This document shows positions 52,487 through 62,647 of a stretch of 64,000 bases of DNA, piece by piece. Location of the stretch: the NCBI RefSeq assembly GCF_001857965.1, contig NZ_CP017774.1, positions 3,038,001 to 3,102,000 of the forward strand, given 5' to 3'. Within the stretch, counting starts at the first letter, position 1. Every line of letters starts with the position of its first letter. A model generated the notes under the pieces. That model searched no databases. It had not been told where the DNA came from and saw only the letters and a list, made by a program, of their open reading frames with translations. The position numbers and the translations under genes were made by a program. The stretch comes from Flavobacterium commune (GTDB lineage Bacteria; Bacteroidota; Bacteroidia; Flavobacteriales; Flavobacteriaceae).

Positions 52487-53590
52487 ATGAAATATATCAC
52501 ACTACTCATAATTGGATATTTTTTAGTGTCCTTTAATATTCGGGATTTCGAAAAGAATAGCATTCAAAAGGGTGAAACTAAAACCGAATTCAAATTTGGA
52601 GTATGGATTACTGCGGATGCTAAAAGAACAAACGAATCTTATACCGAAGAATTTAAAAAATATAAAAATGCAGGAATTGATGAAGTGTTGATTAATACCA
52701 GCACAAGTCCCGAACTTTTAAAAAGATTAGTTCCAATAGCTGCCAAAGAAGGTTTAAAAGTACACGCCTGGATTATGACCATGAATCGTCCGGGAGATGC
52801 TGTGGCTCTACAACATCCGGATTGGTATATGGTTAGCCGAAGTGGAAAATCTTGTTTTGACGATCGTCCTTATGTGGATTATTACCAATGGTTGTCACCA
52901 AGTCATCCCGAAGCACGCCAGCATATTTATGATTTACTGGAAGGATTGGCAAAAGTAAAAGGCATCGAAAGTGTGCATTTAGATTACATCCGTTATCCCG
53001 ATGTGTTTTTACCTGTTGGATTATTACCGAAATACAATTTGGTACAAAACACCGAGTTACCCGATTACGATTTTGATTATTCGGATGCCAGCGTAAATGC
53101 TTTTATGAAGGAATTTGGCAGAGATCCAAGAAAACTGGAACATCCTGAAATAGATATGGAATGGAAACAATTTCGTTTGAATCAAATTAAAAATGTGGTG
53201 GATCATGCTTATGAAATTGCACACAAAAACGGAAAAAAATTAACCGCAGCGGTATTTCCTTATCCAGAAATGGCCGATCACATGGTGCGTCAACGTTGGG
53301 ACAAATGGAATATTGATGAAGTGTATCCGATGATTTATCATAACTTTTATAATGAAGGAATGAATTGGATAGGTTTTGCTACCCAACAAGGAGTTACTGA
53401 TTTAAAAGGAAAACAAACCAAATTAAACACAGGAATTTACATTCCAGGTGTAGAAAGTGAAGAGGAATTGAGAAAAACGATTTTATTAGCGAAAGAAAAC
53501 GGTGCAGCTGGAGTTACTTTTTTTGATGGTCCAGCCATTTCTGATGCCTATTTAAAAGTCATTGCAGCAACCAAAGCAAGTTTGAAATAA
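52487..53590 (+). CDS. Secreted GHL10-like (family 10-like) glycosylhydrolase
   Basis: The 367-residue exported protein has a signal-like N-terminus (KYITLLIIGYFLVSFNI). A TIM-barrel like the DUF187/GHL10 group follows: FGVWITADAKRTNESYTEEFKKYKNAGIDEVLINTS, GLKVHAWIMTMNRPG, VDYYQWLSPSHPEARQHIYDLL, VHLDYIRYPDVFLPVG and EVYPMIYHNFYNEG. Acidic residues in DYIRYPD and TFFDG are possible catalytic ones. The specific reaction is unknown. The gene starts 11 bases after the GH18 gene, so it belongs to the same operon and probably acts on the same glycan. Confidence 0.8.
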   Translation: MKYITLLIIGYFLVSFNIRDFEKNSIQKGETKTEFKFGVWITADAKRTNESYTEEFKKYKNAGIDEVLINTSTSPELLKRLVPIAAKEGLKVHAWIMTMNRPGDAVALQHPDWYMVSRSGKSCFDDRPYVDYYQWLSPSHPEARQHIYDLLEGLAKVKGIESVHLDYIRYPDVFLPVGLLPKYNLVQNTELPDYDFDYSDASVNAFMKEFGRDPRKLEHPEIDMEWKQFRLNQIKNVVDHAYEIAHKNGKKLTAAVFPYPEMADHMVRQRWDKWNIDEVYPMIYHNFYNEGMNWIGFATQQGVTDLKGKQTKLNTGIYIPGVESEEELRKTILLAKENGAAGVTFFDGPAISDAYLKVIAATKASLK

Positions 53591-53603
53591 AACAATCAAA
53601 GCC

Positions 53604-54620
53604 ATGTCAAACAGAAGAGATTTTATCAAAAAAACTACATTAGGAACATTCGCTGTAAGCTCATTATTTGGATTACAGGGAGTGGCTCAAAATACCGAAG
53701 AAGTAAAAAAAGAGCCTGTCAAAAAAGTAAAAAAACCGGTAGTGATCTCTACCTGGAATCATGGTTTGCCTGCTAATGCAGAAACCTGGAAACAATTAAA
53801 AGCAGGAAAACCAGCTCTGGATGCAATAGAAGCCGGAATGAAAATTCCGGAAGCTGATCCTAATGTACGCAGTGTGGGTTACGGAGGATATCCGGATCGT
53901 GAAGGAAAGGTAACATTAGACGCCTGCATTATGGATCACAACAGCAATTGCGGATCTGTTTCTTTTTTGCAAGGAATTATGCATCCTATTTCGGTAGCGA
54001 AAAGAGTTTTAGAGAATACGCCACACGTTATGTTATCCGGGCAAGGCGCATTACAGTTTGCACTTTCAGAAGGATTTAAAGAAGAAAATTTACTAACCCC
54101 AGAATCAGAGAAAGACTGGAAAAAATGGTTAGAGGAATCCAAATATAAACCTGTTATTAATATTGAAAATCACGATACCATTAGTATGCTGATGATTGAT
54201 GAAGACGGAAACCTTTCTGGCGGCTGTACTACAAGTGGGGCAGCCTGGAAAATGCACGGTCGTGTTGGTGATTCTCCCATTATTGGAGCAGGACTTTTTC
54301 TGGATAATGAAGTTGGTGCAGCTGCGGCAACAGGATTAGGAGAAGCAGTGATTCGAACAGCTGGAAGTGCTATGGTGGTGGAGTTAATGCGTCAGGGAAA
54401 ATCACCATTCGAAGCTTGTAAAGAAATCACTGAACGTATTTACAACAAACATAAAAACCATAAAGACATGGAATATTTACAAGTGGGATTTATTGCTTTG
54501 AATAAAAATGGTGAGCACGCTGGGTATAGTTTACGTTCTGGTTTCAACTATGCCATTTGCGATGACGAAAAAGGAAACAGAATGGAAGATGCAAAATTTA
54601 AAATGTCCTGGGACAAATAA
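53604..54620 (+). CDS. N4-(beta-N-acetylglucosaminyl)-L-asparaginase (glycosylasparaginase)
   Basis: The 338-residue Ntn hydrolase cuts the bond between GlcNAc and Asn of N-glycoproteins. A Tat-type signal (MSNRRDFIKKTTLGTFAVSS) precedes the alpha subunit. Autocleavage is expected before T192 in NHDTISMLMIDEDGNLSGGCTTSG, which exposes the nucleophile. VGDSPIIGAGLFLDNEVGAAAATGLGE is the conserved beta-subunit segment. This is the same family as the enzyme studied from Elizabethkingia (formerly Flavobacterium). It is the strongest single sign that the locus degrades N-glycoproteins. It lies 13 bases after the GHL10-like gene. Confidence 0.95.
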   Translation: MSNRRDFIKKTTLGTFAVSSLFGLQGVAQNTEEVKKEPVKKVKKPVVISTWNHGLPANAETWKQLKAGKPALDAIEAGMKIPEADPNVRSVGYGGYPDREGKVTLDACIMDHNSNCGSVSFLQGIMHPISVAKRVLENTPHVMLSGQGALQFALSEGFKEENLLTPESEKDWKKWLEESKYKPVINIENHDTISMLMIDEDGNLSGGCTTSGAAWKMHGRVGDSPIIGAGLFLDNEVGAAAATGLGEAVIRTAGSAMVVELMRQGKSPFEACKEITERIYNKHKNHKDMEYLQVGFIALNKNGEHAGYSLRSGFNYAICDDEKGNRMEDAKFKMSWDK

Positions 54621-54672
54621 GAAACGCATTCAGTATCAAATTAAAATAACAGCTTCTTTAAAATAATAATTT

Positions 54673-56979
54673 ATGAGATTAATCAAAACAACCCTAGTAG
54701 CGCTTTTCATTCTTGTTTCGAGTGCTGTTGTTGCACAAAAAGACATTGCTATAATACCAAAACCCGCTAATATCGAGGTTAAAGAAGGCGTTTTTCAGTT
54801 TTCTGAAAACACTAAAATTATTGCTACGACTGCAACTCAAAAAGAAATAGCAACTGCTTTGATGAACAAATTTAAAGCCGCAACGGGATGGCAGCCTGAA
54901 TTTTCGAATAAAAAACCAAAGAACAACTATATCGAATTCAAAATAGATAAAAATCTGAATCGTGAGGCGTACCAATTAGAAGTAACTTCTAAAAGTATTG
55001 TAATTACTGCCAAAGAAAATGCGGGTTTGATTTATGGACTGGAAACTATTAGACAATTATTACCCACAGCTATCGAAAGTAAAAATCAGGTGTCCAATTT
55101 AAATTGGGTTATTCCAAATGTTAGTATTAAAGATGAACCTCGTTTTCAATGGAGAGGTTTGATGCTGGATTTATCGCGTCACTTTTTTGATAAAAATTAT
55201 GTAATTCAAACAATTGACCGATTGGCAATGCTAAAAATGAATGTATTGCATTTGCATTTAGTTGACGATCAAGGCTGGCGAATTGAAATTAAAAAATATC
55301 CAAAACTAACAGAAATTGGCGCCTGGAGAGTCAATCAGGAAAATGTGATTTGGAATGCCAGATTAACTGTTGATCCAAATGAAAAAGGAACTTATGGAGG
55401 ATTTTTAACCCAAGAGGAATTAAAAGAAATTGTAAAATACGCCGCAACTAAAAATATTCAAGTTATTCCAGAAATCGAAATGCCAGCTCACGTGAGCAGT
55501 GCTATTGCTGCTTATCCTGAATTGGCTTGTTTCAATCAAAAAATAGGTGTGCCATCTGGTGGAGTTTGGCCTATTACGGATATTTATTGTGCGGGAAAAG
55601 AGAATACTTTTGAATTTTTAGAAGATGTAATTGACGAGGTGATTGCCATTTTTCCTTCAAAATACATTCACATTGGTGGAGATGAAGCAACTAAAACCAA
55701 TTGGGAAACCTGTCCTCATTGTCAAAAAAGAATGCAGGAGGAAGGTTTGAAAAATGTACATGAATTACAGAGTTATTTTGTAAAACGAATGGAGAAATAC
55801 ATCAATTCGAAAGGCAAAAAAGTAATTGGCTGGGACGAAATTTTAGAAGGTGGATTGGCTCCTGATGCCACAGTAATGAGCTGGAGAGGAACTGAAGGCG
55901 GAATTGAAGCTTCTAAACAAGGTCACGATGTAATTATGACACCAGAATCACATTGTTATTTTAACATCTATCAAGGGCCTCAAAATGAAGAACCTTTGGC
56001 TTTTGGAGGATTTATTCCACTGACTAAAGTATATCATTTTGATCCTGTGGTGGACGAAATGACACCAGAACAAGCCAAACATATTTTAGGCGCTCAGGCT
56101 AATTTATGGGCTGAATACATTGAGAGTACACAAGAATCAGAATACATGATTTTTCCAAGATTAGGAGCTATGGCAGAGGTTTTATGGAGTCCAAAAGCAG
56201 CCCGAAACTGGAATGATTTTACAACCAGATTACCTTCTTTATTAGCACGTTTTGATTATTTGGGAATCAATTATTCTAAAAGTGCTTATTTGGTATCTGC
56301 TGCTTCAAAGGCTCATTTGGATAAAAAACAGATAAAAGTAGCTTTGAAAAATGAATTTCCTAATGCGGATATTCGCTATGTTTTGGACAATAAAAATTTA
56401 GACAATCAAGCCATAAAATACACTGATTCTATTACAATTCAAGGAACAACTATTTTAAAAGCTTCTTTGTTTAAAGAAGATAAACCGATAGGTAAAGTTT
56501 TTACGGATAGCATTCAATTTCATAAAGCGGTAGCTAATAAATTGACTTTTAAAAATCCATATCATGAAAACTACAAAGCGGATGGTCCATTGGGTTTAGT
56601 TAATATTATTAGAGGAAGCAAAAATTTTCATGACGGACAATGGCAAGCCTGGCTGGTGGATGATATGGAAGTAGTTATTGATTTAGAGAAAAACCAATCC
56701 ATTCATCAGGTAACTTTAGGGGCTTTAGAAAATCAAGGTTCGGGGATTTATTTTCCAACCGAAATAAAAGCTTTTATTTCTACCGATGGAAAAATGTATA
56801 AAGAAGTTGGGAAAATAATTCGTCCGTTTGCTATTAATTCGAATTCAGAATTGAAAGATTTTAAAATTAGTTTCGAAAAAACCAATGCGAGATTTGTAAA
56901 AGTAATTGCAACTAATTTAAAGAAAAGTCCAAAAGGAGAAAGTTCTTTTCTGTTTTTTGACGAAATTTTAGTTGATTAA
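54673..56979 (+). CDS. GH20 beta-N-acetylhexosaminidase
   Basis: The 768-residue exported enzyme has a signal peptide (about 1-21). A GH20b-type N-terminal domain (about 25-140) and the catalytic barrel (about 145-510) follow. In the barrel, FQWRGLMLDLSRHFFD, HLHLVDDQGWRIEIKKYP, IPEIEMPAHVSSAIAAYPEL and the D-E pair D337/E338 in HIGGDEATK are visible. The C-terminal 250 residues include a beta-sandwich (chitobiase-like and F5/8-type, LGALENQGSGIYFPTEIKAFIS). It removes terminal beta-GlcNAc or GalNAc. It follows the glycosylasparaginase gene by 52 bases. Confidence 0.95.
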   Translation: MRLIKTTLVALFILVSSAVVAQKDIAIIPKPANIEVKEGVFQFSENTKIIATTATQKEIATALMNKFKAATGWQPEFSNKKPKNNYIEFKIDKNLNREAYQLEVTSKSIVITAKENAGLIYGLETIRQLLPTAIESKNQVSNLNWVIPNVSIKDEPRFQWRGLMLDLSRHFFDKNYVIQTIDRLAMLKMNVLHLHLVDDQGWRIEIKKYPKLTEIGAWRVNQENVIWNARLTVDPNEKGTYGGFLTQEELKEIVKYAATKNIQVIPEIEMPAHVSSAIAAYPELACFNQKIGVPSGGVWPITDIYCAGKENTFEFLEDVIDEVIAIFPSKYIHIGGDEATKTNWETCPHCQKRMQEEGLKNVHELQSYFVKRMEKYINSKGKKVIGWDEILEGGLAPDATVMSWRGTEGGIEASKQGHDVIMTPESHCYFNIYQGPQNEEPLAFGGFIPLTKVYHFDPVVDEMTPEQAKHILGAQANLWAEYIESTQESEYMIFPRLGAMAEVLWSPKAARNWNDFTTRLPSLLARFDYLGINYSKSAYLVSAASKAHLDKKQIKVALKNEFPNADIRYVLDNKNLDNQAIKYTDSITIQGTTILKASLFKEDKPIGKVFTDSIQFHKAVANKLTFKNPYHENYKADGPLGLVNIIRGSKNFHDGQWQAWLVDDMEVVIDLEKNQSIHQVTLGALENQGSGIYFPTEIKAFISTDGKMYKEVGKIIRPFAINSNSELKDFKISFEKTNARFVKVIATNLKKSPKGESSFLFFDEILVD

Positions 56980-57001
56980 TAAGAATATAATCTGGAAGAA
57001 A

Positions 57002-58867
57002 ATGAATAAGATATTATTTAAGCTCCGAGTATTATTGATTTGCCTGATGCCGTTTTTTAATATGGCGCAAACCAAAGGATTTTCTATATCTAATGGAGAA
57101 TTTCATCAAGACGGGAAAATTATTAAAATACATTCGGGAGAAATGCACTATGAGCGTATTCCTAAAGAATATTGGAGACATCGATTACAAATGCTTAAAG
57201 CTATGGGAATGAATACTGTGGCAACTTATGTGTTTTGGAATTATCATGAAATTGAGCCAGGTGTATGGGATTTTAAAACAGGAAATAAAGATTTGGCTGA
57301 GTTTTTACGCATTGCTAAAAGTGAAGGGTTATATGTGATTCTTAGGCCAGGTCCGTATGCATGTGGGGAATGGGAATTTGGAGGATATCCTTGGTGGCTG
57401 CAAAATAATCCAGATTTAGTAATTCGTACCAATAACAAAGCATTTTTAGAAGCTTGTAAAACATATCTGGAAAATTTGTATGCAGTGGTAAAAGGAAATT
57501 TTGCTAATCAGGGAGGGCCAATTATTATGGTTCAGGCTGAAAATGAATTTGGTTCTTATGTTTCTCAAAGAACCGATATTAGTGCTGAGGATCATAAAGC
57601 ATACAAAACAGCCATTTACAATATGCTTAAAGAAACGGGGTTTCCAGAGCCTTTTTTTACTTCTGACGGTACCTGGTTGTTTGAAGGCGGTGCTGTTGAA
57701 GGCGTGTTACCTACTGCAAATGGAGAATCAAATATAGAGAATTTAAAGAAGCAGGTTGATAAATTCCATAAAGGACAAGGACCATATATGGTAGCAGAGT
57801 TTTATTCTGGCTGGTTGGATCATTGGGCAGAACCATTTGTTAAGATTGGATCTGAGGAAATTGCAAGCCAAACTAAAAAATACCTTGATGCAGGTGTTTC
57901 TTTTAATTATTATATGGCGCATGGTGGTACTAATTTTGGATTTACCTCTGGAGCAAATTATAATGAAGAAAGTGATATTCAGCCTGATATTACAAGCTAT
58001 GATTATGATGCGCCTATTAGCGAAGCAGGTTGGGCAACACCAAAATTCATGGCTATACGTGATGTCATGCAAAAGTATTCTAAAACAAAACTAGCAGCGA
58101 TTCCAGAGAAAATACCAGTTACAAAATATCCTAATCAGGGTATCAAATCGAGTATGGATGTTTTAAGCTGGATCAAAAAAGAAAAACCGGTTGTAAATGA
58201 TCAACCTTTGACATTTGAAAAGTTAGGTCAGGGAAATGGATATGTTTTGTATCGAAAAAGATTTACGCAGCCAATTTCTTCTGGAAAATTAAAGATTGAG
58301 GGATTGAGAGACTTTACTACAGTTTATGTAAATGGAGTTAAGGTCGGTGAATTGAATAGAGTTTTCAAAAATTATGAGTTGACAATTTCTATTCCTTTTA
58401 ACGGTATTTTAGAAATTCTGGTTGAAAATATGGGACGTATTAATTACGGAGCCGAAATTGTACATAATACTAAAGGAATTATTGCTCCAGTATTCATTAA
58501 TGAGTATGAAATTAGTGGTGGATGGGAAATGTATAAAATGCCGATGAATGAAGTGCCAGCTATTAAAAATGAAACGATAAAATCGGGACGCCCAGTTTTA
58601 TATGAAGCTACAGTAAACATAGATAAGCCTGCCGACACTTTTCTGGATATGACAAATTGGGGAAAGGGAATTGTATTTGTTAACGGGCACAATCTTGGAC
58701 GCTACTGGAAATTAGGACCGCAACAAACGCTTTATGTACCAGGCTGTTGGTTGAAAGCGGGCGAGAATAAGTTTGTTGTATTGGAGCAGCTTAATGAAAA
58801 TACCCAGACAGAATTAACTTTTACAGATCAACCGATACTTGAAAAGTTAAATAGAGATACAAACTAA
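57002..58867 (+). CDS. GH35 beta-galactosidase
   Basis: The 621-residue exported enzyme has a signal peptide (MNKILFKLRVLLICLMPFFNMAQ), with the start at ATG 57002 rather than the frame start at 56972. The barrel shows GEMHYERIPKEYWRHRLQMLKAMGMNTVATY, RPGPYACGEWEFGGYPWWL, acid/base E182 in QAENEFGSY and nucleophile E266 in VAEFYSGWLDHW. The C-terminal jelly-roll parts (ILEILVENMGRINYG, VFVNGHNLGRYWKLGPQQTLYVPG) are typical. It would remove beta-galactose from complex N-glycan antennae. It starts 22 bases after GH20. Confidence 0.95.
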   Translation: MNKILFKLRVLLICLMPFFNMAQTKGFSISNGEFHQDGKIIKIHSGEMHYERIPKEYWRHRLQMLKAMGMNTVATYVFWNYHEIEPGVWDFKTGNKDLAEFLRIAKSEGLYVILRPGPYACGEWEFGGYPWWLQNNPDLVIRTNNKAFLEACKTYLENLYAVVKGNFANQGGPIIMVQAENEFGSYVSQRTDISAEDHKAYKTAIYNMLKETGFPEPFFTSDGTWLFEGGAVEGVLPTANGESNIENLKKQVDKFHKGQGPYMVAEFYSGWLDHWAEPFVKIGSEEIASQTKKYLDAGVSFNYYMAHGGTNFGFTSGANYNEESDIQPDITSYDYDAPISEAGWATPKFMAIRDVMQKYSKTKLAAIPEKIPVTKYPNQGIKSSMDVLSWIKKEKPVVNDQPLTFEKLGQGNGYVLYRKRFTQPISSGKLKIEGLRDFTTVYVNGVKVGELNRVFKNYELTISIPFNGILEILVENMGRINYGAEIVHNTKGIIAPVFINEYEISGGWEMYKMPMNEVPAIKNETIKSGRPVLYEATVNIDKPADTFLDMTNWGKGIVFVNGHNLGRYWKLGPQQTLYVPGCWLKAGENKFVVLEQLNENTQTELTFTDQPILEKLNRDTN

Positions 58868-58897
58868 TAACAGATTGAATAATTAAAAACAGAAAGA

Positions 58898-60382
58898 ATG
58901 AAAAAAAGTATAGCAATCATAGCCCTATTATTTTCGGTACAAATGTTTTCACAAGCCATTTATGAAGACGAAAGATATGTGCCAGAAACAGATCCATTAG
59001 TACTAAAAAATTTGGACGAATGGCAGGGCAAAAAGTTTGGTTTGCTAATGCACTGGGGAACTTACAGTGAATGGGGAATTGTGGAATCCTGGTCGATTTG
59101 TCCAGAAGATTATGGATGGTGCGAACGCAAAAAAGGAAGCAATCCATCCAATTACAATCAATATGTAAAAGATTATGAAGGATTGAAAAAAAACTTCAAT
59201 CCCACTAAATTTAATCCTGAAAAATGGGCAAAAGCAGCTAAAAATGCCGGAATGAAATACATGGTTTTTACCACAAAACACCATGATGGATTTAATATGT
59301 TCGATACCAAATATTCGGATTATAAAGTAACCGATGCAGGTTGTGCTTTTAGTACAAATCCAAAAGCAAATATTGCAAAAGAAGTTTTTAATGCTTTTAG
59401 AAAAGAAAATATTTCAACAGGAGCTTATTTCTCGAAACCAGACTGGCATAACGAAAATTATTGGGATCCTTATTTTCCACCTTTCGACAGAAATGTAAAT
59501 TATGATCCAGCGGCATATCCGGATAAATGGAAAAAATACGTTGACTTCACGCATAACCAAATTTTAGAATTATTGACGGATTACGGTAAAATTGATATTT
59601 TATGGCTAGATGGTGGCTGGGTTGCTAAAACCAGCAAAGAGGATGTTAAGAAAGGATTTGCTGAAAAATTTGCAGAAAACGAATCAGGGAACGGATTTAT
59701 CAAACACAGAGTAGTAGATCAGGACATTAAAATGGATGAATTGGTAGTTAAAGCACGTCAAAAACAACCCGGATTAATTGTAGTTGACAGAGCAGTTCAC
59801 GGAAAAAACCAAAACTACTTAACTCCTGAAAACCGTGTTCCAGAGAAAACTTTGCCTTATCCTTGGGAATCTTGTATTACTTCAGGCGGAGGATGGTCTT
59901 ACACTCCGGATGCTAAATATTTAACAGGAAGACAAGGGATTCACATGTTGATTGATGTGGTTGCCAAAGGTGGAAATTTGTTGCTAAATGTAGCTCCTGG
60001 ACCTGATGGCGAATGGCAGCAAGGTGCTTATGATTTATTGGTAGCTTACGGTGATTGGATGAAAGTAAACAACACTGCCATTTATAACACTAAACCTATT
60101 GCTCCATACAAAGAAAATAATATTTGTATGACTCAAAATAAGGCAGGAAATGTGTTCTTGTTTTATTTGGCTAAAGAAGGAGAAAACACCATTCCATCAG
60201 AAGTGATTGTGAATTCGATTAGTCCAAAAAAAGGAACAAAAATCACCATGTTAGGTTCTAAAACGTCCTTAAAATGGACTAAATTAGACAAAGGATTTAA
60301 AGTGGTAATTCCAGAAAGTTTGAGAAATAATTTACCATCAAAAGAAGCCTGGACTTTAAAAATTGAAGCGATTAACAGATAA
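58898..60382 (+). CDS. GH29 alpha-L-fucosidase
   Basis: The 494-residue exported enzyme has a signal peptide (MKKSIAIIALLFSVQMFSQ). Its barrel contains KFGLLMHWGTYSEWGIVESW, MVFTTKHHDGFNMFDTKYSDYKV, nucleophile D238 in DILWLDGGWV and a conserved WESCITSGGGWSY and GGNLLLNVAPGPDG. It removes alpha-linked fucose, such as the core fucose of N-glycans. Subfamily cannot be decided by eye. It follows GH35 by 30 bases and precedes the second GH92 by nine bases. Confidence 0.94.
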   Translation: MKKSIAIIALLFSVQMFSQAIYEDERYVPETDPLVLKNLDEWQGKKFGLLMHWGTYSEWGIVESWSICPEDYGWCERKKGSNPSNYNQYVKDYEGLKKNFNPTKFNPEKWAKAAKNAGMKYMVFTTKHHDGFNMFDTKYSDYKVTDAGCAFSTNPKANIAKEVFNAFRKENISTGAYFSKPDWHNENYWDPYFPPFDRNVNYDPAAYPDKWKKYVDFTHNQILELLTDYGKIDILWLDGGWVAKTSKEDVKKGFAEKFAENESGNGFIKHRVVDQDIKMDELVVKARQKQPGLIVVDRAVHGKNQNYLTPENRVPEKTLPYPWESCITSGGGWSYTPDAKYLTGRQGIHMLIDVVAKGGNLLLNVAPGPDGEWQQGAYDLLVAYGDWMKVNNTAIYNTKPIAPYKENNICMTQNKAGNVFLFYLAKEGENTIPSEVIVNSISPKKGTKITMLGSKTSLKWTKLDKGFKVVIPESLRNNLPSKEAWTLKIEAINR

Positions 60383-60391
60383 AATTAAATT

Positions 60392-62635
60392 ATGGTTTTA
60401 TATAAAAGGATAACATTACAAACAGCATGTTTTTTTTACATGCTGTTTTTTAGCGCAGCTATTTTAGCACAGCAGCCAGCCGATTTTGTCAATCCGTTTA
60501 TTGGAACTTCCAATTTTGGAGCTACTTTCCCAGGACCAATTGCGCCAAGAGGAATGGCTAGTATTAGTCCGTTTAATGTTTCTGGACCTCAAAACCGACC
60601 TTTGGAAAAAGACAGTCAGTGGCTGTCCAATCCGTATGTGAACGAAAATAAATTTTTAACAGGCTTCAGTCAGGTTAATTTAAGCGGAGTTGGCTGTCCG
60701 GAATTAGGCGTTATTTTGCTGATGCCCACTACGGGAACTGTTGAAACCAATCATTTAAAATACGGTTCTACTTATTCTAACGAAATTGCCAAAACGGCCT
60801 ATTACAGCGTAAATATTGATAAATATAAAGTGAAAGCTGAATTTACAGCTTCGAAAAGAGTAGGTGTCAGCCAATTTACTTTCCCTAAAGGACAATCCAA
60901 TATTTTACTGAATCTTGGTGTCGGTTTAACCAATGAAGAAGGAGCAATGGTAAAAATAGTTTCTTCCACAGAAATTGAAGGAATGCGAAGCGTGGGTTCG
61001 TTTTGTTACAACAGTCCGGAAGATGCTTACCCCGTTTATTTTGTAGCCAAATTTTCGAAACCAGCAGACCAATTTGGCGTTTGGAAAAAACCAGCCCAAT
61101 ACAATGGAGCTGAAGCCCAATGGATGGGGTATAATGGCAAAACCCGAATGATGGAAAATACCATCAAAACCGTAGTTGGCGATAGTATTGGAACGTATTT
61201 TACCTATCAATTTGACAAGGAAGAAACGGTTAATGTTAAAATAGGAATTTCCTATGTAAGCATTGAAAATGCCCGTGAAAATCTCGAAAAAGAAACAGCC
61301 AATAAATCCTTTGATGCGGTTTACAAAGAAACGTATGACGAATGGAATACTGAGCTTTCTAAAATTCTAGTTGAAGGCGGTTCAGAAGATGATAAAACTA
61401 TTTTTTACACTGCATTGTATCACACTTTAATTCATCCCAATACTTTAAATGATTATAACGGAGAATATCCTGAAATAAAAAAAAGTAAAATTGGAAAAAC
61501 GGATGGCACTCGTTACACGGTTTTTTCACTTTGGGATACGTATAGAAATTTGCACCAACTGATGTCTTTGGCTTATCCAAAACAACAATCGGATATGGTG
61601 AAAAGTATGCTCGAAATGTACGATGAAAATGGCTGGTTGCCTAAATGGGAATTGAATGCTACCGAAACTTTTACGATGGTAGGCGACCCTGCCAGTATTG
61701 TAATTGCAGATACTTATCTAAAAGGAATTCGTGATTTTGATGTTCAAAAAGCCTATAAGGCAATGCTGAAAGGCGCTGATCAAATGGAGAATAACCCACT
61801 TCGTCCAGGATTGAAAGATTACATAGAAAAAGGATATTTGACTACTAATGATCGTGGGCCCGTTTCTACCACACAAGAATACAATGCGTCGGATTATTCC
61901 ATTTCACTTTTGGCGAAAGCCCTGGGAAAAACTGCCGATGCGAATCGATTTAAAAAGCGTTCGTTATCGTACAAAAAGTTATTCGATAAAAATTTAAAAT
62001 TATTGCGACCAAGACTAGCTGACGGAAAATGGTACGAACCATTTGATCCTATTTTGGGAGCTAATTTTGAGGAGAATGTAGGTTTTATCGAAGGGAATGC
62101 CTGGCAATATGCTTTTATGGTTCCGCACGATATTAAAGGTTTAATCCAATTGATGGGCGGAAATAAAGGCTTCTCCAGCCAATTGCAAAAAGTATTTGAT
62201 AGCAAGCAATTTGATATGGCAAACGAACCTGATATTGCTTATCCGTATTTGTTTAATTATTTGAAAGGAGAAGAATTTAAAAGTCAGGACTTGGTTAAAA
62301 AATTAGTTCGCGAATATTTCCAAAACAAGCCAAAAGGATTACCTGGAAATGATGATACAGGAACTATGTCAGCCTGGTTAGTGTATTCGATGATGGGAAT
62401 TTATCCTATTTCTCCGGGTGAACCTGTTTACACGATTACAACGCCTATGTTTGATAAAATCACCATCAAATTAGATGCTAATTATTATAAAAAAGAAAAC
62501 ATTGTAATTGAGCGAGAAGTCAATAATGACGGTACAATCAAACAAATTCAATTAGACGGAAAAGCAATAAATAGTTATTTTATTTCGCATGATAATTTTG
62601 TGAATGGAACAAGCTTAAAAGTGATTCAAAATTAA
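60392..62635 (+). CDS. GH92 alpha-mannosidase (second copy)
   Basis: The 747-residue exported enzyme has a signal peptide (about 1-26). It starts FVNPFIGTSNFGATFPGPIAPRGMASISPFN and contains GLPGNDDTGTMSAWLVYSMMGIYPI. The catalytic-acid segment reads MANEPDIAYPYLFNYL (E612) instead of the HGNEPSHH form of the first copy. The N-terminal GTGGHGHTYPG is also altered to GTSNFGATFPG. The two GH92 enzymes thus probably cleave different mannose linkages. It lies nine bases after GH29. Confidence 0.93.
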   Translation: MVLYKRITLQTACFFYMLFFSAAILAQQPADFVNPFIGTSNFGATFPGPIAPRGMASISPFNVSGPQNRPLEKDSQWLSNPYVNENKFLTGFSQVNLSGVGCPELGVILLMPTTGTVETNHLKYGSTYSNEIAKTAYYSVNIDKYKVKAEFTASKRVGVSQFTFPKGQSNILLNLGVGLTNEEGAMVKIVSSTEIEGMRSVGSFCYNSPEDAYPVYFVAKFSKPADQFGVWKKPAQYNGAEAQWMGYNGKTRMMENTIKTVVGDSIGTYFTYQFDKEETVNVKIGISYVSIENARENLEKETANKSFDAVYKETYDEWNTELSKILVEGGSEDDKTIFYTALYHTLIHPNTLNDYNGEYPEIKKSKIGKTDGTRYTVFSLWDTYRNLHQLMSLAYPKQQSDMVKSMLEMYDENGWLPKWELNATETFTMVGDPASIVIADTYLKGIRDFDVQKAYKAMLKGADQMENNPLRPGLKDYIEKGYLTTNDRGPVSTTQEYNASDYSISLLAKALGKTADANRFKKRSLSYKKLFDKNLKLLRPRLADGKWYEPFDPILGANFEENVGFIEGNAWQYAFMVPHDIKGLIQLMGGNKGFSSQLQKVFDSKQFDMANEPDIAYPYLFNYLKGEEFKSQDLVKKLVREYFQNKPKGLPGNDDTGTMSAWLVYSMMGIYPISPGEPVYTITTPMFDKITIKLDANYYKKENIVIEREVNNDGTIKQIQLDGKAINSYFISHDNFVNGTSLKVIQN

Positions 62636-62647
62636 AAAAACAACTTT

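Noticed and set aside
57743..58072. A 109-codon minus-strand frame inside the GH35 gene
   Set aside because: It overlaps the catalytic nucleophile region of GH35 on the other strand and has no independent support.
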